A stretch of DNA of 64,000 bases, taken from assembly GCA_965533275.1 (NCBI GenBank), contig CBESWG010000008.1, positions 1-64,000 on the forward strand, read 5' to 3'. Source of the stretch: JAUXEH01 sp965533275 (GTDB lineage: Bacteria; Acidobacteriota; Aminicenantia; Aminicenantales; Aminicenantaceae). The notes under the pieces were generated by a model. That model did not search any database and was not told the DNA's origin. It saw only the letters and a program-made list of their open reading frames with translations. The translations under genes were made by a program, and so were the position numbers. Positions 41,947-47,615 of this stretch are shown here, piece after piece. Each line of letters starts with the position of its first letter. The first letter of the stretch is position 1.

Positions 41947-42153
41947 ATGCCGATATATTCATACCGCTGCACAAAATGCGGCCACGACTTTGAAATACTG
42001 GTGGGTGTAACCGCTGAATCTACCGAACTCAAGTGCGAGAAGTGCGGCAGCCCCCAGATCAAAAAAACCTTGAGCGCCTGTGCGGTGCGCATGGGCTCGA
42101 CCCGTTCGAACACCTCCAGCTGCTCGACCGGGACCTGCTGCCCAACCTGTTGA
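41947..42153 (+). CDS. FmdB-family zinc-ribbon protein
   Basis: The 68-residue protein begins MPIYSYRCTKCGHDFEILVG with the second cysteine pair in CEKCGSPQ, the zinc-ribbon of the FmdB (putative regulatory protein) family. Its tail is rich in Ser and Cys (SSCSTGTCCPTC), as in many members. The function of FmdB proteins is unresolved. AGGAG precedes the ATG, and the gene is under a strong promoter with a probable MarR operator. Confidence 0.88.
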   Translation: MPIYSYRCTKCGHDFEILVGVTAESTELKCEKCGSPQIKKTLSACAVRMGSTRSNTSSCSTGTCCPTC

Positions 42154-42247
42154 GTTAGCAGCAGCAGGACAAGTCCGGCCCTCCTCTAGTCCCGCCGCTG
42201 ACCGTCTTTCCAGCTGCGATATTCCTCCTTGCTGCGGAAGGGCAGGT

Positions 42248-43033
42248 CTATTTCGGGATACGGATGATCCTGCCGACTCCCATCTCCACGAAGTTTTCGC
42301 CGTAGGCCTGCCGGAACCACTCGATCTGCTTTTCGCCGGTGCAGTGGGTGGCGCCGCATTTCCGGACCCCGGCCTCCTGGAACCGTTCGATGATGGCATT
42401 GATCTGGCTCCGGGACTTCTCCATCAGGTGGAAGCCGCCGAGGACAAAATAGACATCCTTCTTCAGTACACTGCGGGAGTGCAGGACCATCTCAGCGATG
42501 CCGGGATGGGCGCAGCCGGTCAAAAACGCCAGCCCCTGGCCGGTGTCGAAGATGATACCGAGCTCATTGACCGGCCCCTTGATCTCACCGGTCAGCCAGA
42601 CATCCCGGCAGATCTCAAGGGGATCCTTCACCCTGATCGCACTCGCCCCCTCAATAGACTCCACTCTCCGGCTGAATCCCTCGGTGAACGAGGCCGGGAA
42701 ATAGACGGGGAGCCCGCTCTTCTTCTTTTTGAGCAGCGTCCAGAGTCCTCCCGTGTGGTCCCCGTGTTCGTGCGAGATCACCACCAGATCGATGGCATCC
42801 ACATCGATGCTCAAGGCCTCGATGTTGTGCCAGAAGATGTCTGGTTGGGTGCCCGTATCGAACAGGATGGTCTTTTCCGCCCCCTCGATCAGGCAGGCAA
42901 ATCCCCAATCCGCCTTCGTGTTCGGCGCATATGCGGTGTTGTCGTAAAGGATTGTGACCTGATACTCCTCAGCCGCCACGGCCGATCCTCCAAAGATAAG
43001 CAGGGCCATGAGGCCCGGCAACAACTTCTTCAT
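42248..43033 (-). CDS. Exported MBL-fold metallohydrolase (DHPPP synthase-like branch)
   Basis: A signal peptide (LLPGLMALLIFGGSAVAA) precedes a metallo-beta-lactamase fold: ILFDTGTQPDIF, the metal motif VISHEHGDHTGG, LTGCAHPGI and GGFHLM, with CGATHCTG near the end. LTGCAHPGI is typical of the branch that includes dihydropterin-ribofuranosyl-aminobenzene phosphate synthase. That reaction is cytoplasmic, so an exported member must act on another substrate. AGGAG precedes the ATG at 43033. It ends a five-gene minus-strand operon. Confidence 0.88.
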   Translation of the reverse strand: MKKLLPGLMALLIFGGSAVAAEEYQVTILYDNTAYAPNTKADWGFACLIEGAEKTILFDTGTQPDIFWHNIEALSIDVDAIDLVVISHEHGDHTGGLWTLLKKKKSGLPVYFPASFTEGFSRRVESIEGASAIRVKDPLEICRDVWLTGEIKGPVNELGIIFDTGQGLAFLTGCAHPGIAEMVLHSRSVLKKDVYFVLGGFHLMEKSRSQINAIIERFQEAGVRKCGATHCTGEKQIEWFRQAYGENFVEMGVGRIIRIPK

Positions 43034-43055
43034 TGTCCGTCTCCTATTCCCTTCC

Positions 43056-43388
43056 TCAGTCGACGATGAGCACCTTGGCTCCTGTCTCGGTAAAAGCCAG
43101 GTGGGGATTGTCCTCGTCATCCCCGGCCTGGAAGCTCGTGGCCGGCGTCATCGTGATCCTGCGGCCATCTCTGAGCTCGATGGAGAGCTCCCCCTCCAGC
43201 ATGAAGAGCACGTGTCCACGCCCGCACCAGTGGTCCGCACGGTAACCCGGAGAGTACTCGACGACACGCACGCGCATGCCGCCCTGTTCATAAACCCACC
43301 AGTAGGAAGTCCCCGTCTCACCCAAGTGTTCGACGGCTTCCACCTGGCTCCAATCGGTAAACGTAAACGGCACTGCCGGGAGATTCAT
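43056..43388 (-). CDS. Small cupin (DHCW-motif family)
   Basis: The 110-residue single-domain cupin has the metal-site region YRADHWCGRGHVLFMLEGEL and the second conserved part MTPATSFQAGDDEDNPH. The D-H-W-C string marks the DHCW-motif cupin family, for which no function is known to me. It has no signal peptide, unlike its operon neighbours. ATG 43388 overlaps the stop of the PD40 gene (ATGA) and follows GGAGGGG. Confidence 0.82.
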   Translation of the reverse strand: MNLPAVPFTFTDWSQVEAVEHLGETGTSYWWVYEQGGMRVRVVEYSPGYRADHWCGRGHVLFMLEGELSIELRDGRRITMTPATSFQAGDDEDNPHLAFTETGAKVLIVD

Positions 43389-44359
43389 GTCCCCTCCTCC
43401 TCTGTACGATACCTTTCCAGCACCGCGGCATCCACCCAGTAGATGTCTCCCTGGCCGAGGCGCGTGCTGGTAAAGAAAAAATAATTCCCATCCGGAGAAA
43501 CGATGGGGGAGAACTCGCTCTCCCTGCTGTTGATGAGTTTGCCCATGTTGCGGGCCGGGCCCCATCTGCCGCTGCTCCTGCGAAAGCTGATGTACAGATC
43601 GCTCTTGCCCAACCCGCTCCGGAGGCGGTAGGAGGAAAAGATCAGGAAGGATTCATCCGGAGCGATGAAGGCATCGTATTCGCGGTCGGAGGTGTTTATG
43701 GTCTTCCCAAGGTTCTCTGGCTCGGCATAGTCCCCGTTGACCAGGCGCGCCCGGTAGATGTCGCTCGAGCCGCGCCCCCCTTCCCGGTCGGAGGAAAAGT
43801 ACAACGTCTGGTTTCGGGCCATGCTGGGATAGATCTCGATCCCACCCTTGAGGTTGATCTGGGAACCCAGGGGGCGCGGGTCCGTCCAACCCGGGCCTGA
43901 GCGCTCCACGGCCCAGAGGTTGTATCCATCGGCACCCGGGCCTCCCTCCGAAAGGGGGCGGTCCGAGGGAAAGAGCAGCTGATTTCCATCCGGTGTGATA
44001 AAAGGATCCGCGTCGCTGTGGGTCCCAGAAAAAGGGGCGATACGCGGGCGCGTCCAGCTTCCCTCGATCTCCCGCATCTGCAGGATGGTATAGTTCTTGT
44101 CCGCATCCATGGTGGAAAAATAGAACTCCCGGAGGTCCGGAGAGAAGACGGCATTGAGCACGTACCGTCCCGTGCACACGATCCCCAATGCAAAGATTCC
44201 CGGCTCTTCTCCTGGGCGTACCTGTCCCAGATAAGGGCCGCTGAGGTGCGGGAACTCGATCTGAGGTGCGGGAAGCTCGGACAGAGGATGCAGGCTTACC
44301 AGGCAGAGCAGGGCCAGAAGCGAACCAAACCGGCGGGCAAGAGGTTTTGTCTGGATCAT
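43385..44359 (-). CDS. Secreted PD40/WD40-like (TolB-type) beta-propeller protein
   Basis: The signal peptide (LLALLCLVSLHPLSELPA) is followed by five to six propeller blades, each with the PD40 pattern F-S-P-D/T-P-D-G-x-x-L-x-F-x-S-x-R (FITPDGNQLLFPSDRPL, MARNQTLYFSSDREGGRG, FIAPDESFLIFSSYRLRSG, IVSPDGNYFFFTSTRLG). It is 324 residues long. No catalytic domain is attached. It probably binds protein or glycan in the periplasm. It overlaps the cupin gene by four bases. Confidence 0.85.
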   Translation of the reverse strand: MIQTKPLARRFGSLLALLCLVSLHPLSELPAPQIEFPHLSGPYLGQVRPGEEPGIFALGIVCTGRYVLNAVFSPDLREFYFSTMDADKNYTILQMREIEGSWTRPRIAPFSGTHSDADPFITPDGNQLLFPSDRPLSEGGPGADGYNLWAVERSGPGWTDPRPLGSQINLKGGIEIYPSMARNQTLYFSSDREGGRGSSDIYRARLVNGDYAEPENLGKTINTSDREYDAFIAPDESFLIFSSYRLRSGLGKSDLYISFRRSSGRWGPARNMGKLINSRESEFSPIVSPDGNYFFFTSTRLGQGDIYWVDAAVLERYRTEEEGT

Positions 44360-44405
44360 GAGTCTCCCCTTATTTTATCCGAGACGGCCCGGTCTGCTCC
44401 AGACA

Positions 44406-45434
44406 TTATTTTTCTACAATATATGCGATCGCCTGGTCGATCCTCCTGTCCAGGTCCTCGGGATACCAATGGCCGATGTCGGGAGTGATCTGGAAATCAC
44501 AGGGAAAACCTTCCCGGGCCATCAGGCCGGCCATGGCACTCTGGTCCTCGAGTCGCTGATCCATCTCCGTGGTGAGAAGAACGCCGCGGATCCCACGTTT
44601 GGACGCCGCCCGTACCTTTTCGGCAGTAAATCCCTCCGGCCGGGCCGGGCATAAAACCACGAAGCCTGCCACCGGCAACACCTCATCCAGGGTCACCATG
44701 AGGGCGGCTACCCCACCAGAAGAAAAACCGCCGATCAGGATCCGGTCCCCATCCACGCGGTATGCCGTCAGGATCCTGCGGTATGCCGCGAGGATTTCCT
44801 CCTTAGCCAGGGAAAGGTCCTCGGTCCAGCCGAATCCGTCCATGGTCACCACCTGAGACGACTGCAGGTATGCGACAAGGAATTCATCCTCGAGCCGAGG
44901 CGACCTCCAGTTCTGGCTGAAGGCCTCCATGTTCTCCCCGCCTCCGTGGAGTGCGACAAACAAGGGATACTCCTTCTCTTTCGAGTATCCCTTGGGGGTC
45001 TCCACCTTGAGCCCCGGGCGGGCTCTCCGTTGGGCCTCCTGGCGCATCCGGTCATTCTTGTCCATGAAATCCAGGAAATCCGGCCTCTCTCTGTAGGGAT
45101 CCCACAGGGTATGCGTAAAATCATACAGGCCGTACCAGATTCCGTGCTCCAGCCCATAGAGCAGGGCTTTTACGCCCCTGTCATACTGCTGCAGGTGGGA
45201 ACACATGAGGCCCAGGTTGAATGTGTTGGCCTTGAGGTGTTCGGGGAACCTGGTCAGTGCCCCGTTCAGGAGCTCCGCCGCCTCCGCGTACTTTTGCTGC
45301 TGATAGAGTTCGCCAAGGCGGGCCCGCATCTCCGCATAGCTGGACGGGGCTTCATCCTGTATCCCGAATAGGAGAATCCCTCCGGCTCCCAGAAGGAGGA
45401 CCAGTCCCATGGTGCGTACTTTATTTGATCTCAT
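44406..45434 (-). CDS. Secreted or membrane-anchored alpha/beta hydrolase with N-terminal TPR-like region
   Basis: An N-terminal hydrophobic anchor (TMGLVLLLGAGGILLFG) is followed by TPR-like helices (ARLGELYQQQKYAEAAELLN, HLKANTFNLGLM). From about residue 135 an esterase domain has LFVALHGGGENMEAF (oxyanion region), nucleophile elbow IGGFSSGGVA, a possible acid in TTEMDQRLED and His in PDIGHWYPED. It resembles PHB-depolymerase/feruloyl-esterase type enzymes. It is 342 residues and overlaps the methyltransferase gene stop/start as ATGA. The substrate is unknown. Confidence 0.82.
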   Translation of the reverse strand: MRSNKVRTMGLVLLLGAGGILLFGIQDEAPSSYAEMRARLGELYQQQKYAEAAELLNGALTRFPEHLKANTFNLGLMCSHLQQYDRGVKALLYGLEHGIWYGLYDFTHTLWDPYRERPDFLDFMDKNDRMRQEAQRRARPGLKVETPKGYSKEKEYPLFVALHGGGENMEAFSQNWRSPRLEDEFLVAYLQSSQVVTMDGFGWTEDLSLAKEEILAAYRRILTAYRVDGDRILIGGFSSGGVAALMVTLDEVLPVAGFVVLCPARPEGFTAEKVRAASKRGIRGVLLTTEMDQRLEDQSAMAGLMAREGFPCDFQITPDIGHWYPEDLDRRIDQAIAYIVEK

Positions 45435-46114
45435 ATTCGTTTTTCCCCTCTCTTGGATTCACCTGTCCGGTTATCCGGGATCCGGATGATGTAGATGTTG
45501 TGTTGGGGCAGGAAGGTCTCGATGCGGTCGAGCTGAAAAACGCTCTCCTTGATCTTCCCCAGCAGCTCCTCCTGAGTCAGCACATGGCCGCTGAAGTTAT
45601 TGATCTTCCCGGGATCCCTGTCGATGATGACCACGGCGGCTCCCGGCTTGAGGCTGGGCGACAGATTGTTCAGGAGGGCGACCTGATGCACGATATCGTG
45701 GAAGGCGTTCACGATAAACACCATGTCCAGGCCCTTTGGCAGGAGAGGATCGTCCATCTCTCCCATGACGGTCTCGATCTGGGTGATCCCCTCCCTCTCC
45801 TGGCGACGCTCCAGGGAATTCAGGGCACGCTTAGAGATGTCGTTGGCATAGACCTTGCCGTTCGCCCCCACCCTCCTGGCCAGATGGAAGGTGAAATAGC
45901 CCGATCCGGCCCCCACCTCACCGACCACCATCCCGGCCTTTACCCCCACACTGGCCATGACCTTTTCGGGCTGGTGAGAGCGGTCGCGGGAGTCCTGCGC
46001 TCCATTCACAAACAGGTGTGACAGCAGGAGAAAAACCGGCAGAAGTAAAAAAACACACGAAGGGGGGAGGCCGCCGGCAGAAACTCTTCGCTTCAACATT
46101 TTGATGTCTTTCAA
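45431..46114 (-). CDS. Class I SAM-dependent methyltransferase with an N-terminal signal peptide or anchor
   Basis: After a hydrophobic stretch (CVFLLLPVFLLLSHLFVNG) the protein has motif I VGEVGAGSGYFTFHLARRVG, an acidic residue in VYANDISKRAL, and a Rossmann core similar to L-isoaspartate-O-methyltransferase/Ubie-like enzymes (IVNAFHDIVHQVALLNNLSP). Export of a SAM-dependent enzyme is unexpected; it may instead be anchored with its domain inside. The start is probably TTG 46114 with AAGGAGAGGA eight bases before; ATG 46099 lacks a ribosome site. It is the first gene of the operon through 42248 and follows a long-loop hairpin and U-tract. Confidence 0.85.
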   Translation of the reverse strand: MKDIKMLKRRVSAGGLPPSCVFLLLPVFLLLSHLFVNGAQDSRDRSHQPEKVMASVGVKAGMVVGEVGAGSGYFTFHLARRVGANGKVYANDISKRALNSLERRQEREGITQIETVMGEMDDPLLPKGLDMVFIVNAFHDIVHQVALLNNLSPSLKPGAAVVIIDRDPGKINNFSGHVLTQEELLGKIKESVFQLDRIETFLPQHNIYIIRIPDNRTGESKRGEKRI

Positions 46115-46164
46115 GAGGTCCTCTCCTTCAGCAACCTAGCTATCACGGACCGGAGGACTGGGGA

Positions 46165-46237
46165 GGAAAAAAGGGGGAGGCAGCAAAAAACCTGTGATCC
46201 AGGAGGGCTGGCTGAAGGGTTCGTATTCGCTGCCTCC
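46165..46237 (-). terminator. Long-loop hairpin with U-tract between the peptide operon and the methyltransferase operon
   Basis: On the minus strand GGAGGCAGC (46237-46229) pairs perfectly with GCTGCCTCC (46184-46176) across a 44-base loop. CCC and six U residues follow. It resembles a terminator or attenuator for transcripts from the sigma-54 peptide promoter; the large loop is atypical. Confidence 0.5.
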
Positions 46238-46338
46238 AGGTATCGGCGTCTCTATGACAAAAGCCTTACGGCTCTTCCGACCAAGGATTCCGAAGCCGCC
46301 TCGGGGCCGGCTTCCCGGTTCGTTCCCATCTCGGTCCT
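46238..46338 (-). other. Structured transcribed spacer (possible non-coding RNA) after the tiny peptide gene
   Basis: Read on the minus strand there is a hairpin GAAGCCG/CGGCTTC (46314-46308 with 46298-46292) and AGCC-GTAA-GGCT with a GNRA-type loop (46273-46262), just before the long-loop hairpin. I could not match it to a known riboswitch class. It may be a structured 3' region or small RNA. Confidence 0.35.
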
Positions 46339-46401
46339 CTAGGCAAAAAGCATCGCAAAGATCAAGACCATTACAAAAAGAACGACGATCGCCTTATTCA
46401 T
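46339..46401 (-). CDS. Tiny membrane peptide, 20 aa
   Basis: ATG 46401 encodes a 20-residue, almost wholly hydrophobic peptide beginning MNKAIVVLFVMVLIF and ending AMLFA before TAG. GAGGAGG lies upstream at an appropriate distance and overlaps the TGA stop of the preceding peptide gene, only 11 bases away. The strong ribosome site and coupling argue for translation. It would insert as one transmembrane helix. No family is recognised; size resembles small regulatory or toxin-like membrane peptides. Confidence 0.6.
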   Translation of the reverse strand: MNKAIVVLFVMVLIFAMLFA

Positions 46402-46412
46402 CTCCGACCTCC

Positions 46413-46613
46413 TCAGATCTGATGCGCATCTATCCCAATCCCCAGAGAACTCATGCCATTTCCCACCTCGGGATCATGCTGCCGGGCTCCTCGAATCCGG
46501 TTGTTCTCCCCGCCCTGATCGTACGCCCGAGCCGTGACCGGCAGCATGAATGTCAGGAAAAGCAGCAGCAGGATGAGAATGACGAAGATAGTGATTTTCG
46601 AGTTCAAGCTCAT
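46413..46613 (-). CDS. Small secreted peptide precursor, 66 aa
   Basis: The N-terminus (MSLNSKITIFVILILLLLFL then TFMLPVTARA) is a signal peptide with a good A-x-A cleavage site near residue 30. It leaves a mature polar peptide of about 36 residues beginning YDQGGENNRIRGARQHDPEV and ending GIGIDAHQI. It has no cysteine. GGAG lies six bases before the ATG, and a sigma-54 promoter lies 63-79 bases upstream. It is translationally close to the 20-aa membrane peptide gene. No homologue is known to me. Confidence 0.62.
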   Translation of the reverse strand: MSLNSKITIFVILILLLLFLTFMLPVTARAYDQGGENNRIRGARQHDPEVGNGMSSLGIGIDAHQI

Positions 46614-46675
46614 CGATGACTCCGCTGCTTTATGGAGAGAGGCGGCCAATCGACCCCTCTCGATGGAAATTGTTT

Positions 46676-46692
46676 TGCAATATCCATGCCAG
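46676..46692 (-). promoter_or_regulatory. Sigma-54 promoter of the small-peptide operon
   Basis: On the minus strand TGGCAT (46691-46686), five bases, then TTGCA (46680-46676): one mismatch to TGGCAC-N5-TTGC and exact spacing. The start of transcription near 46666 gives a leader of about 53 bases. Confidence 0.75.
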
Positions 46693-46910
46693 ATCCTAAT
46701 ATCATGTTCAGCGTTCAGGTGGAAAGACTCTGCTGGAGGCGGCCTAAAAGACTCTTTACACGGATCTCTCTGGATAACAGCAATGTAAATTTTATTTACG
46801 CGAGCACGGGAACATCCGGCATCTGCAGGCCGGACAGGACCGGTGTTCGCTTGTGAACCAGGGTGTGTTCGCCTTCGGACATATGGCCGACAAAACGTGG
46901 GCATTGATTT

Positions 46911-46926
46911 TGGCGGTGATTTTGCA
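46911..46926 (+). promoter_or_regulatory. Sigma-54 promoter of the 46941/46974 barrel gene
   Basis: TGGCGG (46911-46916), five bases and TTGCA (46922-46926) keep GG-N10-GC spacing. Start near 46936 is only five bases before ATG 46941, which favours the GTG at 46974 as the true start. Confidence 0.62.
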
Positions 46927-46940
46927 TATGGTGGGGCCTC

Positions 46941-47555
46941 ATGTTTTGGCTCAGCTCACGCCGAATCCGGACCGTGGGCCGCCGGATTCTGCTCCAGCTG
47001 CTCTGTCTCCTCGTGCTGAATGGGGGGAGCCTATTCTCGGAAGACCACAGGAGCAAGGCCGCCGTCGATCTGGTCTACCGGACCGGCAGCTACACCTTCC
47101 GTTTCCGTCCCCTCGACTACACCACGCCTCCGGGATTGAATCGGATCGATGCCCTCGTCGGCAGGAATTTCGGCGGGCTCAACGTCTATCTCTACTGGAA
47201 GCTCAACAGCGAAGGCCAGAACTACCTGGGGGCCCGCCTGGACTATACCTTCTCTGTCCTGGAAAAACGGCTGCAGACCACGTTCCAGGCCCGGGGATTT
47301 GTGGGATTGAACAGGAGCTCTCAGGAACACTTCTATTTCATCACCAACATCCTCTATGCCCTGGGGGCGAGCAGGGTATTCCGCCCCGGGATCATGGAGT
47401 ACGGGATCAAGGCGGCCGGAGGCGATGCGGTCATGTTTCTGGGACCGGCGCTGACCATCAAGCCCTCCCCCCTATGGAGCGCCAGGCTGTCGTATGGGTA
47501 TGATGTGCTCAACAGCGGCCGGCTTCTCTACCTGAAACTGTATTTCTTCCTCTAG
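46941..47555 (+). CDS. Secreted outer-membrane beta-barrel-like protein
   Basis: From GTG 46974 the protein starts with an ideal signal peptide (RRILLQLLCLLVLNGGSLFS); the ATG at 46941 would add eleven residues and leave almost no leader behind the sigma-54 promoter. The mature part shows alternating strands (SYTFRFRPLDYTT, VYLYWKLNSEGQN, YLGARLDYTFSVL, YLKLYFFL). It is about 170 mature residues and probably a small barrel. The family is not recognised. It is one of two barrel genes in the window under sigma-54 control. Confidence 0.7.
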   Translation: MFWLSSRRIRTVGRRILLQLLCLLVLNGGSLFSEDHRSKAAVDLVYRTGSYTFRFRPLDYTTPPGLNRIDALVGRNFGGLNVYLYWKLNSEGQNYLGARLDYTFSVLEKRLQTTFQARGFVGLNRSSQEHFYFITNILYALGASRVFRPGIMEYGIKAAGGDAVMFLGPALTIKPSPLWSARLSYGYDVLNSGRLLYLKLYFFL

Positions 47556-47562
47556 GCGGGAG

Positions 47563-47596
47563 AAAAAAAAGGGGGACAGGCCTGCTGTCCCCCTTT
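47563..47596 (-). terminator. Terminator between convergent barrel and VWA genes
   Basis: GGGGGACAG (47571-47579) and CTGTCCCCC (47585-47593) form a perfect 9-bp stem with a 5-base loop, extended by AAA/TTT. The eight A residues at 47563-47570 give U8 on the minus strand, so it best serves the VWA gene; it may work in both directions. Confidence 0.88.
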
Positions 47597-47615
47597 GGAT
47601 TGATCCCGATGCCGG

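Larger units (their letters stand above)
46614..46940. promoter_or_regulatory. Divergent regulatory region carrying two sigma-54 promoters
   Basis: This 327-base gap separates the peptide operon (minus) from a barrel gene (plus). It contains sigma-54 boxes at each end. Between them, near 46840-46873, GTGTTCGC occurs twice in direct orientation about 20 bases apart, with TTCGCTTGTGAA overlapping the first copy; these could be activator sites shared by both promoters. Confidence 0.5.

Noticed and set aside
46165..46338. Tried to match the structured spacer to c-di-GMP, SAM/SAH, TPP, cobalamin, fluoride riboswitches, SRP RNA and tmRNA.
   Set aside because: None of the conserved core sequences of these classes is present.
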